Origin: Acestrorhynchus altus
Taxonomy: Eukaryota; Chordata; Actinopteri; Characiformes; Acestrorhynchidae
DNA length: 64,000 bases
NCBI GenBank assembly: GCA_034509495.1
Contig: CM067508.1
Coordinates: forward strand, 35,401,057-35,465,056
Reading direction: 5' to 3'
The position numbers and the translations under genes are program-made. Shown here one piece after another: positions 23,390 to 34,226 of the stretch; the stretch's first letter is position 1, and each line of letters begins with the position of its first letter. The notes beneath the pieces are model-generated. The model saw only the letters and a program-made list of their open reading frames with translations. It was not told the DNA's origin and searched no databases.

Positions 23390-23420
<31 letters not shown>
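23335..23420. repeat. Compound (AT)n-(AC)n-(AT)n microsatellite
   Basis: An AC run flanked by two AT runs. The AT blocks are self-complementary, so the segment can fold. Confidence 0.95.
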
Positions 23421-23425
<5 letters not shown>

Positions 23426-23699
23426 GAGAAACGCTGTTATTGTGCTCCAGATAATGTTGCTCTTCCCTGGCTGGAAGTTTCCATAGTTCCATAATAAACA
23501 TTTTGGAACAACACAGACTTGGTGACGTAAACAGCTGAGGGCAGTGAAAACATGCCTCCTGTGTGGAGGAGAGGAGATAACGAGAAACGCCTCAGAAAGA
23601 GAAACTCCCAGAACATGGTACTGACCCCGATGAGGCAGCGGAACCCCGGCGAAAACGTAATGGGAAGGTTGAGTCATGCTTATGAACCAGGTTTTTCCT

Positions 23700-23872
23700 C
23701 CAACAGCACTGCAGCGTCTAATAGAGTGGACAGTGAGTGGACACGGTGTTTAAACACTCCAGCAGCACTGCTGCGCCTGATCCACTCGTACCAGCGACCA
23801 CACACTAACACCATGTCAGTGTCACTGCAGTGGCTGGTGGTCTCTGGTGGTCCAGTGTTGTTATATCGGTGT
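23700..23872. mobile_element. Palindromic interspersed element, fragment 5
   Basis: taatagagtggacagtgagtg through gtttaaacactccagcagcac to accatgtcagtgtcactgcag repeats the interior of the family in the same orientation as 20735-21065. It then ends at ctctggtggtcc. Confidence 0.75.
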
Positions 23873-25050
23873 ACGTAGAGTAAATGGTACTGTCCAGTAC
23901 TCCGTCTCGTTCAGTGTTTCTGATGAATGATGAGGACGTCCTCATGAAATAAATTCTGAACTGCCCTTTAACGTCATGGCTGCTGGGGTTCATGCAGTGG
24001 AACAATGAGGTCACATGAGATCTTCTAAAGCTCAGGAATGAGTAATGTCAATGAGAGTTTAAGGTGGTACTTGATGTGAACAGATTTATGGATTCGGTAA
24101 CAGGTCCGGGTGCTAAACAGACCTTGATTTTATTAACAGATTGGTGAAGCAAGGCTTTAAAGTTCTAGACAATGATTAACAGACAGCTTTAGACTGGGAC
24201 GCTGCCAAACTACACATCTCTCCGGCGGAGGGGAGACTTTTCTGGTTGGACTGAGCTTTCAGTACAATGTTATCATGTTCATATAAACCCCTCCACTAAA
24301 TCATTCTCCGCCTGTGCAAATCAGTTCAGTCCCACGCTTTGCACTTTCATTCCTGCGGATAGAACCGAAAAACGTATCACCAAGTTCCGGCTCTAAATTC
24401 TTAACCATATGGCTGCAGGACGCAGCTTTACTGTGAACCCAACCACTTAAACTGTTCTTGGTAAAGGATTTTTTTCCATGTTAGGAAGCATGAAGGTGTT
24501 AGTAGTGTACTTAAAGGCAAATATTTAACACCTCTATGTTCACTAAACCAATAACTGGCAACTGAAGCATGAAGATTGTCTTTCGCTGGGTTCTAATGTT
24601 GAAAAAGTGTTCTGGTGACAGGGGCACAGAGGAGTTTCCTAAAAACACCGTTATTCAATAAACATCAAATGGAATTTTTCACAAACAGTCGTATATGAAG
24701 CAACGAGCAGTCAAACATCTCGCCTGTCCTGTCACATTAAAGAAGAAACATTAAGGTTTACAAAGATGTCAATAAAATATTAAAGCTTCAAAAACATACA
24801 GAAATAATAATAGAAGGTCTATATTAAATGATCACAGAGAGATAAATAGACTGCTGGTGTGTAGTGTAGAGATGAGCAAAGTGCAAAGTTCGAAATGTGC
24901 AAAAGTGATTTTGCAACACAATGCTGTGCCATATAATGCATTATTAAAATATTACACCCGTTTAAAGCCCAGTGAAAAGCTCTCTACAACCGGAGCTTCA
25001 ACAAACACCTCTGGCAAAGGGTTGGGTGGCATTTCTGATTTGTGAATAAT
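23873..25050. other. Intergenic DNA, no gene recognised
   Basis: No open frame with a family signature. No repeat was recognised with confidence. Confidence 0.6.
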
Positions 25051-25205
25051 CACCTAATATCAGTTCCTGACCACACCAGTGCTCTCATAGCTGAATGCCA
25101 TCAAATCATCACAGCAATGTTCCAAAACATACTGTAAGAGCTCTGCAGAATTTCTATTCCCAAAGTAAGTTGGAGGAGCAGGTGTCCAAACGTTCGGACA
25201 TTTGT
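25051..25205. mobile_element. Non-autonomous DNA transposon fragment
   Basis: gaccacaccagtgctctcatagctgaatgc, cagcaatgttccaaaac and the end gtgtccaaacgttcggac match the right part of a widespread fish element. The end is related to that of the element at 7435-7845. Confidence 0.6.
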
Positions 25206-26278
25206 TGTGAGGTTAGACTGGTCATCCTTTAAACATCGGCTTTGGGGTGGACGTGAGTGTGAGCATAATTATTGATTTGGAGTGAGCAGGGGAAGGTCCA
25301 CAGGGCTTCCTTATCTCAGTTACGTTCATCTCACAGGTACTCGTACAGGTACAGGCGCATGTGTGCAGCAGGATACTGGACCAGTCCAGCCAGGAAAAGT
25401 ACGCCAGTGCTGTTACCCACTGTGCCACACAAAGTTGACATGAAGGGTTCTTTGAGCAATGCAATAGAAGAACCTCATTTGGATCGTGTTTGAAGATATG
25501 TGCAAGTGTGAAGAATACTTACATCACGTGAAGAGTTTGAACACTCACCCCTGTGCCTGGATCTTTAAGGAACCACAATTGGCTCTTCTACGGCATCACT
25601 TAAAGAACCATTCACAGCACCTTTATTCCTGGGAGAGTAAATGAATCTTATAGAAACTTTCTCCTACAAACGAACACTGAGAACCGTGAGATGATTCATC
25701 TCTCATTTGGTTTCGTTCATGAGAACATTGAGGAGCTGCTCTCAAATGGTTCCTCATTTAATCACTTATGTCCAGAACCTTTCTTTTTCCCGGTTCTCTG
25801 GCTCATACACATCAAGTCCAAATCCAATTCTGGGAGATTTCCATCTTTTGGAAAGAAAAAGCTTCTAAAACTGTGGCTGAAGGTCCATTTATAGTCACTG
25901 GGGTTTTGTGTACAGGTAAACATTAAACAGACTTCGACCAGCCTTATCAGCAAGAAGGCTTTAAGAGGGAGCAGGAGCCTTACAGAGGGCAAGAAACAGC
26001 AACAGCGATGGTCTTCACCATCGCCTTTACTTTATAGTCTTTAATTACGAGAGGGGGACAGAGAGAGGGCGTATCAGAAGTTGCTGTAGCAGGTAGGTTC
26101 TGATTTATTTACAGAGCTTTGGGAACAGCAGAGCATCCTTGTGCAGAACAGAACACCTGAGAACCAACCTGTGATCTCAGAGATCTGTGGAAGGTCCTGA
26201 TTGTGCACCTTGGTAATATTTGACTGCTTTCACAGTTTTTGTCGTTTTTCAGTCAATCACTTTGTCTCTCTTTACAGT
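25206..26278. promoter_or_regulatory. kcnj1: Upstream region of kcnj1 (promoter and first exon not located)
   Basis: A strong 3' splice site (tctctctttacag, ending 26278) sits 22 bp before the chosen kcnj1 start codon. At least one untranslated exon is therefore expected upstream, here or further away. I could not identify it or a TATA box with confidence. Confidence 0.4.
26266..26278 (+). promoter_or_regulatory. kcnj1: 3' splice site before the kcnj1 coding exon
   Basis: The pyrimidine tract tctctctttacag fits an acceptor. The exon would begin tttgtgactcc, with the start codon 22 bp in. Confidence 0.65.
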
Positions 26279-26300
26279 TTGTGACTCCTCTACTGTCAAG

Positions 26301-27419
26301 ATGAAGTGTCCCTGCCATCCCGTTTTCCAAAACTGCCTGTCCAAGCGCCACATTGGAAAAAACCGCCTGGTAACAAAAGATGGACATTGCAACATCGAAT
26401 ATGGCAACGTGAGGTACAGCAGCCGCCTTGCATACGTGCTGGACTTATGGACCACCTTTGTGGAGATCCGCTGGCGCTTCATCATTTTATTCTTTGTGGC
26501 CTCCTTCACTCTCAGCTGGTTTATCTTTGGCCTCATCTGGTACTGGATCGGCCGTAATAATGGGGACATGTGGTGGCAAAACCCACCCTCAGACCACAAG
26601 CCGTGTGTTTACAACGTCTTCGGTCTCACGACATCCTTCCTCTATTCACTGGAGACACAGATGACCATCGGTTATGGCCTGCGGGTCCTCAGTCCTTACT
26701 GCCCTGGTGCCGTTGCCCTCATTATTATTCAGTCCATCATTGGTTTACTTATCAACTGCTTCTGGTGTGGACTGGTTCTGGCCAAAATCACTTTGCCCAA
26801 GAAAAGGGCCAAGACCATCACGTTCAGCAGAATGGCCGTCATCTGCCCTAAAAACGACGCCCTCTGCCTGCAGATCAGAGTAGCTAACCTGCGGAAGACC
26901 TTGATGATTGGCAGCCAGATCTACGGAAAGCTGCTTAAGACAACAGTCACACCTGAAGGCGAGACGATCATCCTGGACCAGGTCAACGTTGACTTCATGG
27001 TCGATGCTGGGAAAGACAATCTCTTCTTCTTCTGTCCTATGACCCTGTACCATGTCATTGACAAGATGAGTCCCTTCTTTAACCTGACTGTGGACACACT
27101 GCTTCAGCAAGACTTTGAGCTGGTGGTGTTCTTGGATGGCATGGATGAGTGCACCAGCTCCTCCTGCCAAGTCAGAACATCCTATATCCCTCAGGAGATC
27201 AAGTGGGGCAGCAGGTTCCTCCCAATCATCTCCCGTAGCAAAGAAGGTAAATACCGTGTGGACTTCTCCAATTTTGCTAGAGTGGAACCAGTACCAACTG
27301 CACACTGTGCCCACTGCTACTATAACGACGAGAGCAGTCACTACGTCAGAAATGGCGCAGACAACCTGGGCTTTGAAGATATTGAAATCGGTGACCGTGT
27401 TCATACCACTGCGATGTGA
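26301..27419 (+). CDS. kcnj1: Inward-rectifier potassium channel, Kir1.1/ROMK-like
   Basis: Tetrameric K+ channel of the plasma membrane. The family secretes or recycles K+ in kidney tubules and ionocytes. The single coding exon gives 372 residues, equal to mammalian ROMK2. The start at 26301 is chosen because it aligns with the ROMK2 start and because 26266-26278 is a good splice acceptor. The frame stays open to 26220, but that extension would be intron. M1 is about residues 61-82, the pore helix about 110-121, the selectivity filter TIGYG 122-126, M2 about 136-160, and the cytoplasmic immunoglobulin-like domain follows. Asn152 matches the ROMK rectification-control Asn (N171 in ROMK1), which predicts weak rectification. 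A run of more than 20 residues around KLLKTTVTPEGETIILDQ is almost identical to ROMK. The C-terminus TAM fits a class I PDZ ligand. Differences: Ile61 at the ROMK pH-gate Lys80 position, Leu165 in place of a usual Arg, no Asn glycosylation site in the first extracellular loop. Kir4.x is excluded because it has Glu at 152. The fish paralogue is not resolved. Confidence 0.92.
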   Translation: MKCPCHPVFQNCLSKRHIGKNRLVTKDGHCNIEYGNVRYSSRLAYVLDLWTTFVEIRWRFIILFFVASFTLSWFIFGLIWYWIGRNNGDMWWQNPPSDHKPCVYNVFGLTTSFLYSLETQMTIGYGLRVLSPYCPGAVALIIIQSIIGLLINCFWCGLVLAKITLPKKRAKTITFSRMAVICPKNDALCLQIRVANLRKTLMIGSQIYGKLLKTTVTPEGETIILDQVNVDFMVDAGKDNLFFFCPMTLYHVIDKMSPFFNLTVDTLLQQDFELVVFLDGMDECTSSSCQVRTSYIPQEIKWGSRFLPIISRSKEGKYRVDFSNFARVEPVPTAHCAHCYYNDESSHYVRNGADNLGFEDIEIGDRVHTTAM

Positions 27420-27770
27420 TGAACGTTTGTGCTCCGTTTTCCAATCAGACTCATTCTTTTAGGTAGAAGAAATTTGAACGTCATAAAAATGGTTTTCCTG
27501 AACCACGAGGTTTTGATTTAAGAGCCATAAATGCTTTGTTCTTAGACTTTTGTATTGAATCTTTTTTTCACAGAGCTGCTGAAATCAGAAATGTAATCAA
27601 GGACTTACAGCAAAGCACCCGTTTACTGCTTTTATTCATGTGTCTCACGTTTGTATCGGGACATGCTTTAGTCAAATTCCATTGTTTTCATTCAAATCTG
27701 TCCCTGCTGTGACCTCAGTTTTATTGAACTGTGTAAAAAAATAAAGTGAAAAGTGGTCGAAAAGCTGTCT
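27420..27770 (+). other. kcnj1: kcnj1 3' untranslated region
   Basis: A/T-rich sequence after the TGA, with AATAAA at 27740-27745 as the likely polyadenylation signal, about 320 bp from the stop. Confidence 0.6.
27740..27745 (+). terminator. kcnj1: Polyadenylation signal AATAAA for kcnj1
   Basis: The hexamer follows gtgtaaaaa, 321 bp after the stop codon. Confidence 0.6.
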
Positions 27771-29500
27771 CTGACCACCTGAAAATCAATGAGATTTTAA
27801 ATGATCTGATCATAGTCCAATAAATAAATTAATTATTATTGTTATTGTTATTATTATTGTAATTATCTCACCTAAACAAAGAACAAAGAAAGGATCACTA
27901 ACTTTTTCATGCCTGTGATTTTAATATTTAATCTTTGAAATTTAAACACTTAATTCATCAATTTTTTTAGTTTTCCAAATGATTAATTTGATGTATTTAA
28001 CCATCCTGGTTTGTGTCACTTTTCTCTGAAGAAGCTTGGAACAGTTGATTAGAAAGATTTAGCAGCAGAAACCCTCATGAGCTTCTGCAGGAACAGTTTA
28101 AAAATGAAGGTGAAATTAAATATGAATATAAAAGCATTAAAGAAGCTCCATCTCTGTGTAAACAAGACAGTTCTGACGTCTGGAGAAACAGAGTTCAATC
28201 CAATCATAAAGTCAAACCATTTACAGATATTTTCAAAGGTATTATTTACAGCTTTGCAGGTAACTGAAGTGGATTTTATTGGTTCTGAACCGAGTCCTGC
28301 AGGTCGACAGCCCTGCGCTGCTTAATCATCTTTGATTCCTTTAATGATAGTTAGTTAATCATCATCTTCATGAGTTTAATGAGGTGCAGCTGAATTTGAA
28401 CATTTAGGTAAATAATTACAAGCAGAAACTACTGTGTAAAACAAAGGACGCGTTCATACATGAGAGAATGACTTTGATTTCCAATCTTAAAGAGTGAAGC
28501 GCTGTTAGAATTAGAAACAGATTCTTGTCATTTGAGGTATTTCGTCTTCATGTGCAAAAACAACTACGATTGTCACATTTTCTGTCATTTCACAATTACA
28601 AAATGTGCTTGATTGACTACTTTTTGGAGTCTTTTTATGCTCATTTTACATTTGAGCTATTTTACTTTTCCATGAAAAATATGATAAACCATCAAATACA
28701 ATAATTAAATTAATTAAATAATTAAATTGAATATAAAATTAAATAAATATTATTCCTTAATATTTCAGATTTTTTAAAAAAGTTGTCATTTATTTTAGAA
28801 AATTTTTATTTTATAGAAAATCCTTCAAAATCAAACAAACAATCCAATATTTCTGTCCAAAACTAATTTGTTCAAAGTAGATGTTCCCATACGTCTACAA
28901 TTCAAATAAGGAAATGAAAAATACTCATTTGCATAGATTAAAATCTGTGTTTTATAGAGTTTATGTAAAAATAAAAGAAACCCAAAATAATACTCCCTTT
29001 AACTTTATTCAGCATGGTTTGAGTTATTTGATACACAGTAAAATCCTCTCTTTAATAAACTCATTATGGACAAAAAGGAAACGTTTAAGAAAGCAGCTTT
29101 ACAGAAATCTAGAATTACACCAAACTGACCTTCACCTGTTATGACCATGACGGGCTCCGTATCACGTTATCTACACAGCTTACGAAGATTATTCAGAGGC
29201 ACTTTAGCTCCCTTCATCAATGACAAGAAGCATTTACATTTTATGTTGATGGTAAGAAGTTCAGTGTATATCGTCTTTTTTGATGTCACGAGTGTAACTT
29301 TGGAGGACTGAAAAAAACTGTCCAAATCAATCACTTCCATTTGTTCACAACAAACAACCACGATCAGGATTAAACACCATTATTAACAGTACGGTACAGC
29401 ATCTCCTGAAGCTTACGAGTCTGCATTGTGGAAAAGATGGTGTAATTATGTTTTCTGGAAAAATTATATTAAAAAAAGCTATATATATTGTGGATTTCCT

Positions 29501-29502
<2 letters not shown>

Positions 29503-29540
<38 letters not shown>
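29503..29540. repeat. (AC)n microsatellite
   Basis: Perfect AC run of about 19 units. Confidence 0.95.
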
Positions 29541-29543
<3 letters not shown>

Positions 29544-30533
29544 AGTGAAAAGTTAAATGTTCTGCATGGCCTATTTGTAAAATTACTGTTTTAAATGAAA
29601 CTCGTGTTAATTAAAGGTTTCACTTTAATGACCCAATGACCGAGTTAGTCATGATGGAAAAAATGCTGGCAGAGCGTTAGATTTCCAAAACAGACATGAC
29701 AACAGCACACAAAGTCAAGGACAACCGGAGTAAACACTGTTTTAAAACAACCATTTGATTTATTTCTCAATAAACCAGCTAAACATATTTAGTTTGATCA
29801 TTTACGTCAATTAGATCCGTCGTGTAACATCAAACTTACACTTTAACTACCCGTCTTTCACCTTCCATCATACCCAGCTGAGAGGAAAATGTAAACATCA
29901 ATCAAACGCCATTGCTGCAACTTATCCCAAAGATACAGTAGATGGATCTCCATCACCACAGAACACTGCTGGGGGACTGGATCCTTCTCAACACCACACT
30001 GGACATTAGACATGGCTCAGTGGGCTCACGTGGGGCTTGCTGTTCTGAAGTTGTTCTGAAGCTGTGTGTGAAACGTGTGTGAAAGTCTATTAATTCATCC
30101 CTTTAAAGAGTGTCTCCGTAAAGTGCTGATGGAGTCTGAGGATTCCTCATCAACCGAATAAGCCTAATAAAACCTAACCTTCATCAATCAGGTAACGTAT
30201 TCATAACGTATTTCACAGCATTGTACCTACACGGACGCAAAATGACACCAAACATGTACTTGCAGAAGCGCAGAGTGTGTATCCTGATGTCCCTGTAATT
30301 CTGAAAGCGTGGTTAGTGTACATATTTCATACTGAATGGGTCAATTCTATTGGACATTGTGATCTCGCTGCTGGTTTTATATCACACTGCACTGGAATTT
30401 CATGACCGTAACAATTCATACAGTACAGTTCTAATCAGTTCTAATAGTGCAAAGACAGTGATGATGATGGAGAGCTGAGGCAGAGAGAAGACAATGAAGA
30501 TAAAGACAGAAAGGATGGTGATATCAGGCAGAG

Positions 30534-30581
30534 ATGATGGTGATGATGATTATGGTGATGATGGTGATGATGATGATGATG
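30534..30581. repeat. (ATG)n microsatellite
   Basis: Imperfect gatgatggt run. It is read as poly-His on the minus strand, which is an artefact. Confidence 0.9.
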
Positions 30582-30800
30582 GAAATTTATTTTAGTTGCT
30601 GAATTTTCTTGAAAGTGGGGAAAATAAGAGTGAGAGTTAAAAGCTGGAAATAATAACAATAAAATGCAAACATAAACAGAACAAACATAAACATAAACAC
30701 AAACACAAGTAAACAGAAGTGCAGGTGGTTGCAGGAGAGCAGACAGGAGGGGAAGAAGAGAACAAGAGTGATAAACAACACAGGGAAATCAGGATGAGCC

Positions 30801-30811
30801 TATCTATCTAT

Positions 30812-30845
<34 letters not shown>
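30801..30845. repeat. (TATC)n(GA)n compound microsatellite
   Basis: tatctatctatctgagaga continuing as a GA run. It lies 25 bp before a Tc1-like element insertion. Confidence 0.92.
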
Positions 30846-30847
<2 letters not shown>

Positions 30848-30870
30848 TATGATATGTACACATGTCTATG

Positions 30871-32258
30871 TACAGTGGAGGAAAAGTATTTGATCCCCAC
30901 TGAAACTGAAAGTTTGTACTCTGATAAATAATAAAACAGTCTATGATCTTCATGCTGGCTTCATTTTAACAGTGAGAGACGGGACATCAAAAATAAATAA
31001 TATTTAAATAAAAAATAATTTGCATTTCATTGAGGGAAATAAGTATTTGATCGCCTAAAAACCATGACTAATGTTGGCTCCCACACACCACTGACACACC
31101 CTAATCTCGGTGAAGTTGTTACCTGCATGAGAGACACCTGTCTCAAATTGTCACCTCTATAAAAGGCCAACAACTCCACCGTGGGCAAGACTAAAGAGCT
31201 GTCTGAAGATGTCCGGGACAAAACTGTTGACCTACTCAGGCTGGAATGGGCAACAAAGCCATAAGAAGCTGGATGAGAAGGTGACAACTGTTGGTGCAAT
31301 TATTCAGACGTGGAAGAAGTACAACATTACTGCCAGTCGACCTACGCCTGGAGCTCCATGCAAGATATCGCCTTGTGGAGTCATTGATCGTGAGAGGTTA
31401 AAAATCAGCCAAGAACTACACGGGAGGAGCTGGTTAATGATCTCAAGGCAAACCATTGGTAATACACCGAGACTTAATGGTTTAAAATCCTGCAGTGCAC
31501 GCAAGGTTCCTCTGCTCAAGAAGGTTCGTGTCCAGATCCACCTCAAGTTTACCAATGAACATATTAATGACTCGGAGCGAATGGGAGAAGGTGCTGTGGT
31601 CAGATGACCAAAATTGAGTTCTTTGGCCTCAACTCAACTCTGTGTTTGGAAGGAGAAAAACACAGAATTTGACCCTAAGAATACCATCCCCACCATCAAG
31701 CATGGAGGTGGAACTACTCTGTTTTGGGGGTGTTTTTCTTCAAAGGGCACAGGCTAACTTCACCGCATCGATGGGAAGATGAACGGGGCCATGTATTGCA
31801 AAATCCTGGGTAACGACCTCCTTGTCTCCACCAGGGCACTGAAAATGGGTCGTGGATGGGTTTTCCAGCACAACAACGACCCAAGACATACAGCCAAGCA
31901 AACAAAGGAATGGCTACATATGAATCATGTCGAGGTCATGGAATGACCAAGCCTGTCTCCTGACCTCAATCCCATTGAAAATGGATGGAGAACTGAATCT
32001 TCACGTTTCCAAATCACTCCGGAAGTGTGTGGAAACCTCAAAAAACTACAAGACACGTCTGACTGCTGCACTTGTCAGGGGGTCAAATACTTATTTCCTT
32101 CAATGAAATTCAAATTAAATTTTATTTCTCATTTCATGTCATTTTTCTTTTGATATTCTATGAGTCACTGTTAAAATAAAGCTGAGACATGAGACATTTC
32201 ATTAATTTTGTGGTATTTAAAGTCAGTGGGGAATCAAATACTTATTTCCTCCACCGTA
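30871..32258 (+). mobile_element. Tc1-like transposon with both inverted terminal repeats, transposase broken
   Basis: The left end tacagtggaggaaaagtattt and the right end (reverse complement tacggtggaggaaataagtat) define a 1.39-kb element flanked by TA. A second, inner repeat pair (ggaaataagtatttga at about 31035 and its complement near 32085) gives the IR/DR layout of this family, with terminal repeats of about 180 bp. The interior encodes Tc1 transposase pieces from 31209: a helix-turn-helix region, then SMEVELLCFGG-like, QDIQPSKQ-like and LNPIENG-like segments. These are spread over at least two frames and broken by in-frame stops, so the element is not autonomous. Confidence 0.9.
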
Positions 32259-32269
32259 TGAGTAAATAT

Positions 32270-33695
32270 GTACAGTCACGCACGCAGGTCTGGTGGTGGA
32301 GGTGGTGTAGCCACAATCTATGACTCCATTTTAGGTAGAACACAAAACCCAGATTATGAAGCAAAATCCTTTGAAGTACTTAGTCTAAAGGTATTTGACC
32401 CGACTGCTGCTTCAGAAAAGCAGCACACGTTCCATCTTAATACAACCTACCGTCCTCCTGGTCAATCTACCGTCCTCCTGGTCAATCCACCGTCCTCCTG
32501 GTCAATCCACCGTCCTCAATCTACAGACTTTCATACAGAGTTTCCATACTTCCAAGTAATTCTGTCTACTGATAAAGCTGTGATTGTCTGAGACATTAGC
32601 ATTCACTTTGAAAAGACACAGAATCCACTTACAATGTCCTTTCAGTCCATTTTGGATGCTTTCGGGCTTAAACAGATTGTCATCAGACCAACCCACCGCT
32701 GCAGTCATACCTTAGACTTAGTTAAGTCTCTCTGAAAAGGGCGGCTCTACGAAACAGGCCGCACACAAGCTGCCTGGAAACACAGTCTTACGACCCAAAC
32801 AAACAGGCCTTAGTTAAAGCCAAATCATCATATATTTCATCTCTAAGAGATCAAAATAAAGACAACCTGAGATTCCTGTTTAATACCTTCTCAAAATGAA
32901 CCAGCAGCCACAACACAGGCTCAGTTATTCCACCTGAAATCTCTAACAAAGATTTCATGACATTCTTTAATGAAAAATAGAAACAATTCCACTAAAAAAC
33001 TCAAGATCAGGCCCAACATCACCACTTTATAGACGTGAAAACTGCACGGTCTCTGAATCAAGTCTAGAACATTTAACCCTGTTGGTGAAAAGGACCTCCT
33101 TAGTTTAATCAGCTCCTCCAAATCTTCCTCATGTGCACTGGATCCAGAACCTACACGACTATTTAAACAGGCTGAACCAGCTGCTATTACTCAGTGTGTC
33201 CTGGGTCCACGACTCTTCTCCCTCTACTTACTACCGCTGGGTAAAGTCGTCCCAAAGCAGGATACTGACTCTGCTCTGCTGACGACACCCAGCTTTACAT
33301 CTCAGCTAAACCTAATGAGGGTCACTGTCTCAGTAAGAACTCAAACTGTGTTAAAGAAATTAAAACCTGGATAATAAAACGTCCTTTTACTAAACCTAGA
33401 AAAACCAGACTGTAATACTGGAGCCCAATAAATCCAATATCCTTATTAATGTAGAAAAGTTTACTCAGACCGCTCGTTACTCACATTAGTAACGTGGACT
33501 CTTTCACTTACACAACATTACCAAACTGCGTAAAGCACTTTCCTATGAAAATGCTGAGACACTGCTGCTGCATTCATAACATCCAGACTGGATTATTGTA
33601 ATGACCTTCTAGCTGCTCGTTTGAGGACCCAGATTTCTGTAAAGCTGCTTTGTGAGACTGCTTTGTTGTAAAAACGCTTTATAAATAAACTTTGT
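32270..33695 (+). mobile_element. L2-like LINE remnant (endonuclease and reverse transcriptase pieces)
   Basis: It begins with an endonuclease-like stretch (SGGGGGVATIYDS, then FGLKQIVIRPTHRCSHTLDLV, in different frames). It continues with a degraded linker and the reverse transcriptase motif ADDTQLYI near 33285. It ends with the L2-type tail tttgttgtaaaaacgctttataaataaa. Stops and frameshifts are numerous and the interior is partly deleted. It sits 12 bp after the Tc1-like element and passes directly into a TATG-rich microsatellite. Confidence 0.8.
32455..32515. repeat. 20-bp tandem repeat within the LINE (accgtcctcctggtcaatct)
   Basis: About three head-to-tail copies of a 20-bp unit expanded inside the LINE endonuclease region. 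Confidence 0.9.
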
Positions 33696-34015
33696 TTGAT
33701 ATGAGTATATATGTGTATGTATGAGTATGTATGTGTATGTGTATATATGAGTATATGTGTATATGCATATGTAAATATGTGTATGTATGAGTATGTATGT
33801 GTATATGTATACATGAGTGTATATATATGTATATGTATATATATATATGAGTAAGTGTGTATATGTATATGTGTGTATATGTATGTATATGTATGTATAT
33901 ATATATGAGTATATGTGTATATATGAGTATATATGAGTATATGTGTATATATGAGTATATATGAGTATATGTGTGTGTATGTGTATATGTATATATGAGT
34001 ATATATATGTGTATG
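33696..34015. repeat. TATG/TATA-rich microsatellite after the LINE 3' end
   Basis: About 320 bp of irregular tatgtg, tatgag and tatata units. The Tyr/Ile/His-rich minus-strand frames over it are artefacts. Confidence 0.95.
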
Positions 34016-34226
34016 TACCCACAGTCACTGAGGTCACAGACTCGGCTGTTCTTACCTGTGCACGGTTCACACTCACTCTGTGACAAAAGAGTAACAGGCT
34101 CTAAGACTCTGAGCTTTACTTACCTGGGTGAGTCCATCTCTGCTGAAGGAGAGGGGAGGATGGACTGGTGAAGAGACAAAGAAGAGAAAGGTTAAATACC
34201 AACAGCTATAGTCTAATTTAAAATTA

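Larger units (their letters stand above)
27771..30800. other. A/T-rich intergenic DNA
   Basis: No gene was recognised. Simple repeats only: (AC)n at 29503-29540 and (ATG)n at 30534-30581. Confidence 0.6.

Noticed and set aside
25222..25464. Cys-rich 80-codon minus-strand frame
   Set aside because: No recognisable family, no splice context, and it includes repeat-derived sequence.
26220..26300. Upstream in-frame ATG extending kcnj1 by 27 residues
   Set aside because: The extension crosses a clear splice acceptor (tctctctttacag) and is hydrophobic sequence not found in Kir channels. The start at 26301 matches the ROMK2 start.
26745..27404. 219-codon open frame on the minus strand opposite kcnj1
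   Set aside because: It is an antisense shadow of the kcnj1 coding exon. The translation has no family signature and the + strand protein is certain.
33609..34086. Tyr/Ile/His-rich minus-strand frames of 73-155 codons
   Set aside because: They arise from the TATG/TATA microsatellite.
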